NCBI RefSeq assembly: GCF_002807035.1
Contig: NZ_NIUC01000002.1
Span: forward strand, 243,477-307,476
Direction of reading: 5' to 3'
DNA length: 64,000 nt
From: Algoriphagus formosus
Lineage (GTDB): Bacteria; Bacteroidota; Bacteroidia; Cytophagales; Cyclobacteriaceae
Position 1 is the stretch's first letter. Each line of letters starts with the position of its first letter. The notes under the pieces were generated by a model that saw only the letters and a program-made list of their open reading frames with translations, did no database searches and was not told the origin of the DNA. Below are positions 36,027 through 45,014 of the stretch, in pieces. A program made the position numbers and the translations under genes.

Positions 36027-38033
36027 ATGGAAATAGCCACCACGCCCAGTAAAGAACTGAATTTTGATCGGAAGAAACTCAGCAAAACCAAACTTTTGGA
36101 ACTCTATGAAGCGCTTGTCATTCCGAGACGAATTGAGGAAAAAATGCTCATTCTTCTTCGACAGGGCAGAATTTCAAAATGGTTTAGTGGTTGGGGGCAA
36201 GAGGCAGTTTCTGTAGGGGCTGTGCAGGCATTGATGGAGGATGAGTTTATCCTTCCCATGCACCGAAATTTGGGGATTTTCACCGGAAGAAATGTCCCGC
36301 TCACCAAACTTTTTGCCCAGTTTCAGGGAAAAAAATCGGGCTTCACCAAAGGTCGGGATCGATCTTTTCACTTTGGTTCGGTAGAGCATCACATTGTGGG
36401 GATGATTTCCCATTTGGGGCCCCAACTTGCCATTGCGGATGGTATTGCATTGGCAAATAAGCTCTCAAAAGAAAAGAAGGTCACCTTGGTTTTCTCCGGA
36501 GATGGAGCGAGTTCAGAAGGAGATTTTCACGAAGGTCTCAATGTGGCAGCGGTTTGGAAATTGCCTGTCATCTTTGTGATCGAACACAATGGCTATGGAC
36601 TTTCCACTCCCAATCAAGAGCAATTTGCTTTCAAAAATTTCACGGAAAAGGGACCTGGCTACGGAATGGAGACTGTGCGAATCGAAGGCAATAATGTCCT
36701 CGATGTCTACCAAACGATCCACGACCTTGCGAAAGACATCCGAAAAAATCCCCGCCCAGTCCTCGTGGAAGCAATCACCTTTCGGATGCGGGGTCATGAG
36801 GAGGCTTCCGGAACCAAGTATGTTCCTAAGCAACTGATGGAGGAGTGGTCCAAACTTGACCCCGTCGAGAATTACGAATTGTACCTCGAAAGCATCGGGG
36901 TGCTGGATGAGAAAAATAAGGAGCTAATCAATCATAAAGTACGAAAGGCAATCACAGAGGCATGGGAAATTGCTTTTGCGGAAGAATCGATTTCACCCGA
37001 CCTAGTAGAAGAACTAGCAGATGTCTATGCGCCTTTTGAGCAAAAGCTAATCGAGCCCAATTCAGAAAAAAGCAGCGAGAAGCGATTTGTTGATGCCATC
37101 AGTGACGGACTTCGGCAGTCTATGGAAAAATTTCCAAGGCTCGTTTTGATGGGTCAGGATATCGGGGAATATGGCGGAGTCTTCAAAATTACAGATGGCT
37201 TTGTCAAGGAATTTGGCGCAGATCGGGTACGAAATACTCCACTTTGTGAAAGTGCGATTATCGGTGCTGGTTTGGGACTATCGGTCAAGGGCTACAAAGC
37301 CATGGTCGAGATGCAGTTCGCTGATTTTGTTTCTGTAGGTTTCAACCAGATTGTCAATAATCTGGCAAAAATCCACTACCGCTGGGGACAAAATGCCGAC
37401 GTGGTCATCCGCATGCCTACGGGTGCAGGAGTAGCAGCCGGACCTTTCCACTCCCAATCCAATGAGGCTTGGTTTTTTCACACTCCCGGCTTGAAAATCG
37501 TCTACCCATCCAACCCTTACGACGCCAAAGGCTTGCTGAATGCAGCCATTGAAGATCCAAACCCCTATTTATACTTCGAGCACAAAGCCCTCTATCGTTC
37601 CTTGAGCGAGGAGATTCCTGATGACTACTATACCGTGGAAATCGGGAAAGCAAAACTGATTTCCGAAGGCGAGCAAGTTTCTATCATCACCTACGGGATG
37701 GGAGTGCATTGGGCAAAAAAGGCCAAGGAGGAAATGGGAATTTCGGCAGATATCTTAGACTTGCGCACGCTTCTTCCTTGGGATCAGGAGGCAGTCAAAT
37801 CGACGGCAAAAAAGAACGGAAAGGTGATTTTTCTACAGGAAGATTGCTTGACGGGAGGAATTGGGGCAGAAATTTGCGCTTGGATTTCTGAGCATTGCTT
37901 TGAGTACTTGGATGCTCCGGTGATGCGGGAAGGAAGTCTGGACACTCCAGTACCTTTTTCTCCAAATTTGGAAAAGCAGTTTTTACCCAAAGAAAGATTT
38001 AGAAAAAAACTGAGGAAACTCATTGAATTTTAG
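36027..38033 (+). CDS. Fused alpha-ketoacid dehydrogenase E1 alpha/beta (branched-chain or pyruvate type)
   Basis: 668 aa from ATG at 36027; a TTG at 36009 in the same frame is a weaker start. The N-terminal half is E1-alpha, with the thiamine-diphosphate motif FSGDGASSEGDFHEGLNVAA ending in EHNGYGLST and RMRGHEEASG. The C-terminal half, from about 350, is E1-beta (LVLMGQDIGEYGGVFKITDG, EMQFADF, RMPTGAG, EDCLTGGIGAE). Both subunits in one chain is the usual Bacteroidota form. It decarboxylates a 2-oxoacid and passes the acyl group to E2. E2 and E3 are not nearby, so the exact substrate is open; branched-chain 2-oxoacids are the most likely. Confidence 0.92.
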   Translation: MEIATTPSKELNFDRKKLSKTKLLELYEALVIPRRIEEKMLILLRQGRISKWFSGWGQEAVSVGAVQALMEDEFILPMHRNLGIFTGRNVPLTKLFAQFQGKKSGFTKGRDRSFHFGSVEHHIVGMISHLGPQLAIADGIALANKLSKEKKVTLVFSGDGASSEGDFHEGLNVAAVWKLPVIFVIEHNGYGLSTPNQEQFAFKNFTEKGPGYGMETVRIEGNNVLDVYQTIHDLAKDIRKNPRPVLVEAITFRMRGHEEASGTKYVPKQLMEEWSKLDPVENYELYLESIGVLDEKNKELINHKVRKAITEAWEIAFAEESISPDLVEELADVYAPFEQKLIEPNSEKSSEKRFVDAISDGLRQSMEKFPRLVLMGQDIGEYGGVFKITDGFVKEFGADRVRNTPLCESAIIGAGLGLSVKGYKAMVEMQFADFVSVGFNQIVNNLAKIHYRWGQNADVVIRMPTGAGVAAGPFHSQSNEAWFFHTPGLKIVYPSNPYDAKGLLNAAIEDPNPYLYFEHKALYRSLSEEIPDDYYTVEIGKAKLISEGEQVSIITYGMGVHWAKKAKEEMGISADILDLRTLLPWDQEAVKSTAKKNGKVIFLQEDCLTGGIGAEICAWISEHCFEYLDAPVMREGSLDTPVPFSPNLEKQFLPKERFRKKLRKLIEF

Positions 38034-38087
38034 AAGATTATTTCGGGTATTGTCTTTAAAATTGGCTTTTTCCAAAACTCTTTCACT

Positions 38088-39437
38088 ATGAAAGCATCCA
38101 TATCCCAGGGACTATTAATTTTTATTTTCTCTTTTTCGATCAGCTATCAGACTTGGTCACAGACTATTTTCGGTGCTCAAATTGATAATCGGGCTGGCAT
38201 CAAAGGCCTTACCTTGAATCCAGCCAATGTGATCAATCCCAGACTCAAGGCAGAAATTCATCTTTTCTCCTTCAGCGGATACGTGGGGAATGATTACGTA
38301 GGTATCAATCTTTCCAACCTGAATAGAATCACCACTTTCCGGAGCTTTCAGGAAAACAGCAGTCTAAACCCAAAGCCGGATAATAATTTTGTCGGAAACC
38401 TAGATTTCATGGGACCGGGCTTTCAAATGAACCTTAGCCCTAAACATAGTATTGCGCTCAGTACCCGAGTGAGAACTTTCTTCAATCTCAACAATATCGG
38501 TGGTGAATTTTTTGAATCTATCTCAAGTCCAGAAGATGAGTCCGAAAATTATGAGGTGTTGATGAGAGATCTGGATGGGATCTTTCACCTTTGGGGAGAA
38601 ATAGGGCTGACTTATGGCCGCGTCATTATTGATCAGGACAACTATTCTATAAGAGGTGCCGCCACATTCAAATACCTTGGAGGAGCTGGAGGGGCTATCG
38701 GATCCAGTGATTTATTAGGGGCCGTTTACCTTCAAAATCCCAATACTCTTACTACCCGGGGTCAGTTTCGCTATGGCTACTCGAATGGTTTTGACTTCGA
38801 GGATATAAATCTTGATAACCTAAAATCGGGATTTGGAATGGACCTCGGATTTATTTTTGAAATGAGAAATCAATCTGACAGAGCCTATACCGATGGGTAT
38901 AAGTTGAAGGCGGGAGTTTCCGTTTTGGACATTGGAGGAGTTAATTATCCGGAGTTTAGCCGCTGGGATTACAATATGAACAATACCATTTCGCTGGATG
39001 AATTTAACGAGGACAACTTTCAGGATGTCTTGGAGGAAAATTATGAAGGCCTAAGAAGCGATCAAGCCAGTAAGTTAGGCATGCCCACTTCTTTACAGAT
39101 TTTTGCGGATTATGCCATCACAAACCGCTTTTACCTCGCTGCTCAGGGCTCGATTTCTCTCCGAAATCATCAAGAGCTACCTGTCAGCCAAATCGTAAAT
39201 AACTTCATGCTTACGCCAAGAATGGAGACTGGATGGTTGAGTATTTACAGCCCCATCAGCTATCGCCAATATGAGGGAGCCTTGTCTTGGGGTCTTGGGT
39301 TCCGAATCGGTCCTGCGACTATCGGTTCCGGCTCGATTCTTACTAATTTGATTTCGAAAAACTCACGAAGCATCGATGCCTATTTAGGGTTTCAGATTCC
39401 GCTTTACCGAAAAGGAGTCAAAGGCAGCCAAAAGTGA
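38088..39437 (+). CDS. DUF5723-like outer-membrane protein
   Basis: 449 aa. The signal peptide is residues 1-24 (FIFSFSISYQTWSQ). The mature start FGAQIDNRAGIKGLTLNPANVINPRLKAEIHLFSF matches the DUF5723 pattern: conserved NPAN, then repeated long amphipathic strands of a large barrel. It ends in DAYLGFQIPLYRKG. The function is unknown; such proteins appear structural or transport-related in the outer membrane. It is followed 37 bp later by another barrel protein, likely co-transcribed. Confidence 0.7.
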   Translation: MKASISQGLLIFIFSFSISYQTWSQTIFGAQIDNRAGIKGLTLNPANVINPRLKAEIHLFSFSGYVGNDYVGINLSNLNRITTFRSFQENSSLNPKPDNNFVGNLDFMGPGFQMNLSPKHSIALSTRVRTFFNLNNIGGEFFESISSPEDESENYEVLMRDLDGIFHLWGEIGLTYGRVIIDQDNYSIRGAATFKYLGGAGGAIGSSDLLGAVYLQNPNTLTTRGQFRYGYSNGFDFEDINLDNLKSGFGMDLGFIFEMRNQSDRAYTDGYKLKAGVSVLDIGGVNYPEFSRWDYNMNNTISLDEFNEDNFQDVLEENYEGLRSDQASKLGMPTSLQIFADYAITNRFYLAAQGSISLRNHQELPVSQIVNNFMLTPRMETGWLSIYSPISYRQYEGALSWGLGFRIGPATIGSGSILTNLISKNSRSIDAYLGFQIPLYRKGVKGSQK

Positions 39438-39474
39438 AACATGAGCTACCCAAATACTCGTATTAAAGGCTAAT

Positions 39475-40161
39475 ATGAGTAGAGTATTTGCTATTATCCT
39501 GTTTTGCCTTTTTTCACAAATTGCATCCGCTCAATTCTTCCTTGCCGGTGGCCATTTCAATGGTTCTGTACCGGTAGGCAAGTTGAAACAAGAAACAGGA
39601 TCCCTCTTTTTCCCAACCATCTCGGGGATATTTTTGTATGAATTCAGAACAGCTCCCCTACAGGTAGGATTGGAATTGGGCTATGGGATTTACGGTTCTA
39701 AACTGGAAAGAAGAACAGATTTATATGCCGGATTTTCCGACGAACTGAGACTACGGAGAAATAACAATCTCGCTACAGGCATGGCAGTCATTCGTTACCT
39801 GCCATCAGTCAACACCAAGCTTACACCCTTTATCGAAGCACAGTTTGGGGCGAATTACCTGTACACACGCTATAAAATCCGGGAAACCATCCTCTCGGAG
39901 GAAAGCATAGAAAGCGGCAAAGACTTCGAAGATTGGGCCTTGGCTTATCGGATTGGTGGAGGAATTCAAATTCCTTTGGATGAATTTCTAAGGCTGGAGA
40001 TCCGGGCTACCCTACAAGATGGGAATTCTGTACGCTTTCTGCAACGTGGAGATGTTTCTTACCTACCCGATGAAGGAATATTTGATTATAATTTCCGAAG
40101 AAGCCCTTTGCAATACATGACCTTTTCTATTGGGTTGATTCACTATGATGTTTTTCATTAA
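39475..40161 (+). CDS. Small outer-membrane beta-barrel protein
   Basis: 228 aa. The signal peptide is MSRVFAIILFCLFSQIASAQ. About eight to ten amphipathic strands follow (FNGSVPVGKL, LQVGLELGYGIYGS, TPFIEAQFGANYLYTRY), ending with MTFSIGLIHYDVFH, where the last aromatic/hydrophobic pattern suits outer-membrane assembly. This is the general OmpA/OmpW-size beta-barrel type of Bacteroidota with no specific function known. Confidence 0.7.
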   Translation: MSRVFAIILFCLFSQIASAQFFLAGGHFNGSVPVGKLKQETGSLFFPTISGIFLYEFRTAPLQVGLELGYGIYGSKLERRTDLYAGFSDELRLRRNNNLATGMAVIRYLPSVNTKLTPFIEAQFGANYLYTRYKIRETILSEESIESGKDFEDWALAYRIGGGIQIPLDEFLRLEIRATLQDGNSVRFLQRGDVSYLPDEGIFDYNFRRSPLQYMTFSIGLIHYDVFH

Positions 40162-40162
40162 A

Positions 40163-40672
40163 TCAATCCATCCATTCCTTTAAAAAATCCTCATACTCCT
40201 CCCCAAAACTCGGATTCATCAAACTAATGACTTTTCCATCTTGGATATTCAGGACGATGCCGCTCATATCTCCTTCAAGATTCTCCTTACGAAATGAATC
40301 CTTAGGATCAAAAATCACAGGAAAGACAAAACGCTTTTCTTCCATCCAACTCCTTAACTTCTCTTCGCTTTTTCCTCCGTAGTAAAAAATAAAGTTGATT
40401 TCGGGAAATTTCTCGCCTAGCGATTCCCAGTTTAGGTTGAAAGTGGCTAGCTCCCAAGTTAAATTCCGAGTATAAACCACTACTTGAAACTCCTTGTTTT
40501 CAGCCAAAAATAAATTATTCACACCAGAATTTAGGGACAACAACTTACAGTCCAAACAATGACGAATGACCTTACCTGTATTGCCTTGAGTCTCTTTTTT
40601 ATTTACCCAAAAAATCAAACCTACCACCAAAATCAGCGAGGCAATTAAAATACTATTTTTCAAGCCTACCAT
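40163..40672 (-). CDS. Membrane-anchored thioredoxin-like protein without the usual CxxC
   Basis: 169 aa. An N-terminal anchor (SILIASLILVVGLIFWV) is followed by a pair RHCLDCKLLSL, then a thioredoxin-like core: FQVVVYTRNLTWELATFNLNW, FPEINFIFYYGG, and FVFPVIFDPKDSFRKEN. In the related TlpA-like proteins the active-site CxxC lies where TWEL is found here, so catalytic cysteines are missing from the expected place and a CxxC exists only in the linker (residues about 39-42). It overlaps the propeller lipoprotein gene by 20 bp, so the two are coupled. The fold assignment is an inference. Confidence 0.55.
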   Translation of the reverse strand: MVGLKNSILIASLILVVGLIFWVNKKETQGNTGKVIRHCLDCKLLSLNSGVNNLFLAENKEFQVVVYTRNLTWELATFNLNWESLGEKFPEINFIFYYGGKSEEKLRSWMEEKRFVFPVIFDPKDSFRKENLEGDMSGIVLNIQDGKVISLMNPSFGEEYEDFLKEWMD

Positions 40673-41777
40673 ATAGGATTACCGGATTAGAATCTTCTAC
40701 TAACACCTTCAACTGCTCTCGGACTTCCTCGGTCACATTCAACTCATCTATACGCTGAATCAAAGCAGGTGCATAAGCAATGAATAGTACATGGCTTCCA
40801 ACCAAAGCAAAAGGGGAATAGTATTCTGGAAAATTGTCTTGGGTGATTTCTATTTTTCGGCTTTCCCCGCTTACTCGGTCAATAATTAAAAGCTCCTTTC
40901 GATAGTCTCCTTCACGCTGTAAAACTATATCTGCAAGGAAAAATTTCTCGTTTTCGAAAATTGAATACGAATCCGCAAAACCATTTTTATTCAGTTGCTC
41001 AAAAAGCTGAAATGGATCTTCTATCTCCCATATTTCGTTTGGTATGGAATAGCTACCAAAGTCCATTTCATAGGCTAGCTTCAAGGAATCACTCTGCACC
41101 TCATAAATCTCGGGAAAAAGTGGTTCACGAAACAAAAGTCTTTCTCCACCTTCAAAAAATGAATTTTCGGTAAAGGGAATCAATGCGTCATTGAAATCAT
41201 TAAACAATCGCTGTTCAATAACTTTACCCATCTGATCGACACGCTGTAGTCGATAATCACCCACGGCTTTGTTCAGACCCGAATACAACCAAAAACTACC
41301 ATCTTCATTGGGATAAAAAGAAAAGGCAGAAGCCTCTGTCTCTATGGTTTTAACTAGTCTATGTTCAGGAATATAAAAGAAATTCAAATCGATATGATCC
41401 CCCTTCCCTGTATTTACAATCAATGTATCTCCGTGAATTCGAAACTCCTCAAAGCGTAAAACCTGACCCGGAGCCTCGCCCACTTCTGTGATTCTACCTA
41501 GATGCTCTCCTTGGGGTGAAAAGTGATGAATCGCTTTTGGTCCGTTGTAATTGGAAACAAAAAACCCATGTTTTGAAAATACTGTCCTCAATTCACTTCC
41601 CAGCAATTCTAGGGTATCCGAACCCAATAGAATTGCCTGATCGATTAGCAGTTTATCTTCTTGAATAGGAATATTATCTAGCGGAATGATCTTGACTTGA
41701 TTTGGGTCGTTTTTAGAAGAATTACAAGCCAAAAAGCCCAATAAAACAATTAGATATAAAGATTTTGTCCATTTCAT
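40653..41777 (-). CDS. Six-bladed beta-propeller lipoprotein
   Basis: 374 aa from ATG at 41777, chosen because it begins the lipoprotein signal MKWTKSLYLIVLLGFLAC. The body matches the Bacteroidota six-bladed propeller family: KHGFFVSNYNGPKAIHHFSP, GEHLGRITEVGEAPGQ, FRIHGDTLIVNTGKG and SFYPNEDGSFWLYSG. The family has no established biochemical role; members are often paired with thioredoxin-like or small peptide genes, as here with 40163-40672. Confidence 0.75.
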   Translation of the reverse strand: MKWTKSLYLIVLLGFLACNSSKNDPNQVKIIPLDNIPIQEDKLLIDQAILLGSDTLELLGSELRTVFSKHGFFVSNYNGPKAIHHFSPQGEHLGRITEVGEAPGQVLRFEEFRIHGDTLIVNTGKGDHIDLNFFYIPEHRLVKTIETEASAFSFYPNEDGSFWLYSGLNKAVGDYRLQRVDQMGKVIEQRLFNDFNDALIPFTENSFFEGGERLLFREPLFPEIYEVQSDSLKLAYEMDFGSYSIPNEIWEIEDPFQLFEQLNKNGFADSYSIFENEKFFLADIVLQREGDYRKELLIIDRVSGESRKIEITQDNFPEYYSPFALVGSHVLFIAYAPALIQRIDELNVTEEVREQLKVLVEDSNPVILYGRLEK

Positions 41778-41830
41778 AATTCTTGAATTATATTGGATTC
41801 TGATGATAGCATTCAATGAGCAGGATTAAG

Positions 41831-44800
41831 TTATTTCCCCCTCCTCCAAAACTTCCAACTACGCTTTTTCTTGACCTTTGTCTCCTTGACTTGGACCTCA
41901 TTAGCAAGTGCTACTTTCTCCTTTTTCCAAAGGAAAACCGGCAAGGCCCAGAATACTCCCAGCATACTGAAAACCAAGCCTCCGATGGTACCAATCGCGA
42001 GTGAAAACCAGAAAATCTCATTTTGACCTTCCATGATAAAGGGAATCAAGCCAAAGCAGGTAGATAGAATGGTCAATAAAATCGGAATAGCTTTTCCGGC
42101 CACTGATTTGAGCACATTGCGATTATAGGCCCCTGCCGTCCGGTTGTTCAGGTCATTGACAATAAAGATCCCGGCATTCACCGCCAAACCACCCAGCATC
42201 ACAAAAGCCGCATAGCCTCCCTGATCGAAGTAAAAGTCAAACAGGGAAAAGATCAGAAAGAGACCGATAAAACTGATCGGAATAATGGCAATGATATACA
42301 CCGGCTGCTTGAGATTCTCAAAGAGTACCGCACAAATCATGAAAATCCCCACAATCAAAAATGCTAACAAGGAATACTGTCGCTTGGCTTTTTCATAGCT
42401 GAATGACCAGGTCCGCTTTTCGGCCGTATAGCCAATCGGCATCGTCTGTTTCATCTCATCGAGCACTTCATCCAAGTATTCATTTCCGAATTTGGCCGAA
42501 CCCATGTACTCAAAAGCCACTGCGCGGATATACTGCCGGTCTTCTTTGTTTAGCGCATTGGTCGTGGTTTCCTTGGTTAGGGTTCCAAAGTCCGAAATCT
42601 TAAAAATCCGCTCAGTCCCTCCGACTAAACCTTTTTGCTCCAAGTCAAACTTACTGAAATCATTGGATTTAGCTTCACGAATGACCATACCATAATTCTT
42701 CTCTTCCAAGGTCAGCGAACCGCTTGGCCCCTGAGGCTTACTCAGGTCAAGCATGGTGTTGATCAGCTCGAATTGGTTGGTCTGCCCAAGGGCGATTTGA
42801 TTTTGATCCAAGCGAAGTACATATTCCTCGGTTTTCTGCTCTCCCCAACCCAGTCTCTCATTCGTATTGACTTCCTGAATCCGCTTATGCTTCAGCAGTT
42901 TCTCTGCCAAAATCTCTGCCTGCCGCTCCAGTTCATCGAAATTGTAGCCCTTCATGGTCACTCGAAAGGAAGGAATCCCCTCTCCTCCTGCTCCGGTATA
43001 GAATCCCTGTCCTACGCCATAAATGTTCCATTGCGCACCACTCCAATCCGTGGACTTGACGGATAGTTTTCCTTTAAGCTGATAGGGCAAAGCGGAATTT
43101 TCGTAAGCTTCTTTGAAGGTGATTTCTATTTGGGCGCGTTGACCTGACATCACATAAGTCACAAACTTATCGATCCCTTCCACGTCCTTCAGATAGGCTT
43201 CAAACTCACGCATGATAAAGTCCATCTGATCCAGGGTATTCCCAAAAGGCAATCGGGCTGAAACATACAATCGAGTCTTCGCAGCTTCCCGATAGGAGCT
43301 TTTCTCAAAAACTCCCCGGACAAACATCCGCAAGGAACCACCCAAGGCTTTGTCCACATAAGGCCGGACTTCCTCTTGGTAGAAAGTGTTTCCGACTGTT
43401 TTATTGTACCATTCCTGTCCTTCCCACTTGGCAGGAAGGTAGAAAATCGGAATCCCAAAAAGCAAAATAATTAGCGTAATAAAAGCTTTGCGATAGCGAG
43501 CAGTCCAGGATACAGTCTGCTCAAATCGATTCAGGTATTTCGCCCGCTTCCGAAGTTGCGGAATACTGAGCTTCCGCCCCTTTCGAGAGGACTCTTTGAA
43601 AAGCACTTCGTAAAATGCCGGGGTAAAAAAGAGCGCAATCAACAATGAAATCCCCAACATCACGGAAACGACGATGGAAAACTCTGTCAAATTCTTCTGG
43701 TCTTCCTCGGGGAGGAAAAAGACAATCATTAATGCCGCGATCGTGGTCAGTGAGGCCGCAAGCAAGGCCAAAAACACCCGTCTATTTCGATGCTTATGTA
43801 GGTGATCGATCATGATGATGGCATTGTCCACGATCAAGCCAAAACTAATCGTCAAGCCTGCCAAAGAGTAAAGGTGAATATCCACCTTGAGGAAGTACAG
43901 CACGATGGCACAAAGGCTGAGATTGACCAAGATGCCTAGGAATAGAACAGAAAGGTATTTGAGATTGCGATTGATCAAGAAGATAAAGACAATCAAGATC
44001 AGAATGGAAAGCCCTGACCGCTTGTAGATTTTATCCAATTCCTTGTCGAGAAACTCGGTATCATCCCGCTCCAGGCGAACCTCAAATCCTGCCGGCAGAA
44101 GAACCTTGGTCCCTTCCACCGCCGCTTTGAGATTTTGAGCCAATAAGACCTTATTGACTCCATCCCGGTTGAAAATGGTCAAGGTCACCGAATTATTACC
44201 GTTGATTCGGTAGTAGGATGAGGGCTCGGCTTCCTCCAGAGTCAATTTGGCAACATCACGTAGCAGCACATCCTTCCCCTGTACCTGCGCCACCCGAAGA
44301 TTTTCCAGTTGATCCATATCCCTCAGGGATCGGTCTACCTGCACAAAGAGGGTTTTACCTTCATTATTGAGGACGGAGCCTGGAAAATTTCGCCCAAATG
44401 CCTGATTGATTTGAGTATTCAGTTGAGAGCGGGTCAAGCCGTACGCTTGTAGCTTTTGGATGTCAAAAGTGATGTACAATTGCAGGTCTGTGGCTCCCCG
44501 AACCGACACTTCCTCCACTTCCTCAAAACGCGTCAGTGCTGGTTTGATGATATCCTCGGCGATCTTTTTGATCTCAAAAGCAGCAAAGGGTCCATTGACA
44601 GAATAAGTCAGAATCGGGGTCTTTTCATCGGTTCGGGCCTGATCGCTTTGAGATACCGTGGGATAACTGAGCCTGGAGTCCAATTGGGGAAAAATCTGAC
44701 GTATCAGCGACAGCACCTCAAAGCGCTTGAGCTCCATATCGGCCTTCTTGTCAAATCTCAGTGTGATTTGCCCCCTATCGTAATTGGAGATGGAAGTGAT

Positions 44801-45013
44801 GTTTTTTAGCTCCGAAAGTTGGGAGAAAGCACCTTCCAAAGGCGAAGTGGCCAGTTTTTCGATAATCTCCGGTGAACTTCTCGGAATGCCATAGGCAATG
44901 GTCAAAACGGGTTCTTTTTCCCGGGGATTGAGATCAACCGAAAGCAAAGGAATGACCGCCACTCCAAGAATGGCCAATACAACAAATGCAACTAAAACCC
45001 GAAATGGTGTCAT
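41831..45013 (-). CDS. RND efflux permease, second of two
   Basis: 1060 aa, the normal RND length, with 12 membrane helices: TM1 at the N-terminus, a block of six at about 335-545, and five near the C-terminus. Two large periplasmic porter loops carry PRSSPEIIEKLATSPLEGAF-like sequence. TM4 reads LIVDNAIIMIDHLHKHR, with Asp-Asn where AcrB-type pumps have Asp-Asp. A short Lys/Arg-rich tail (KVKKKRSWKFWRRGK) ends it. It starts 1 bp after the first permease. The two may form a mixed trimer as MdtB/MdtC do. Confidence 0.93.
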   Translation of the reverse strand: MTPFRVLVAFVVLAILGVAVIPLLSVDLNPREKEPVLTIAYGIPRSSPEIIEKLATSPLEGAFSQLSELKNITSISNYDRGQITLRFDKKADMELKRFEVLSLIRQIFPQLDSRLSYPTVSQSDQARTDEKTPILTYSVNGPFAAFEIKKIAEDIIKPALTRFEEVEEVSVRGATDLQLYITFDIQKLQAYGLTRSQLNTQINQAFGRNFPGSVLNNEGKTLFVQVDRSLRDMDQLENLRVAQVQGKDVLLRDVAKLTLEEAEPSSYYRINGNNSVTLTIFNRDGVNKVLLAQNLKAAVEGTKVLLPAGFEVRLERDDTEFLDKELDKIYKRSGLSILILIVFIFLINRNLKYLSVLFLGILVNLSLCAIVLYFLKVDIHLYSLAGLTISFGLIVDNAIIMIDHLHKHRNRRVFLALLAASLTTIAALMIVFFLPEEDQKNLTEFSIVVSVMLGISLLIALFFTPAFYEVLFKESSRKGRKLSIPQLRKRAKYLNRFEQTVSWTARYRKAFITLIILLFGIPIFYLPAKWEGQEWYNKTVGNTFYQEEVRPYVDKALGGSLRMFVRGVFEKSSYREAAKTRLYVSARLPFGNTLDQMDFIMREFEAYLKDVEGIDKFVTYVMSGQRAQIEITFKEAYENSALPYQLKGKLSVKSTDWSGAQWNIYGVGQGFYTGAGGEGIPSFRVTMKGYNFDELERQAEILAEKLLKHKRIQEVNTNERLGWGEQKTEEYVLRLDQNQIALGQTNQFELINTMLDLSKPQGPSGSLTLEEKNYGMVIREAKSNDFSKFDLEQKGLVGGTERIFKISDFGTLTKETTTNALNKEDRQYIRAVAFEYMGSAKFGNEYLDEVLDEMKQTMPIGYTAEKRTWSFSYEKAKRQYSLLAFLIVGIFMICAVLFENLKQPVYIIAIIPISFIGLFLIFSLFDFYFDQGGYAAFVMLGGLAVNAGIFIVNDLNNRTAGAYNRNVLKSVAGKAIPILLTILSTCFGLIPFIMEGQNEIFWFSLAIGTIGGLVFSMLGVFWALPVFLWKKEKVALANEVQVKETKVKKKRSWKFWRRGK

Positions 45014-45014
45014 C

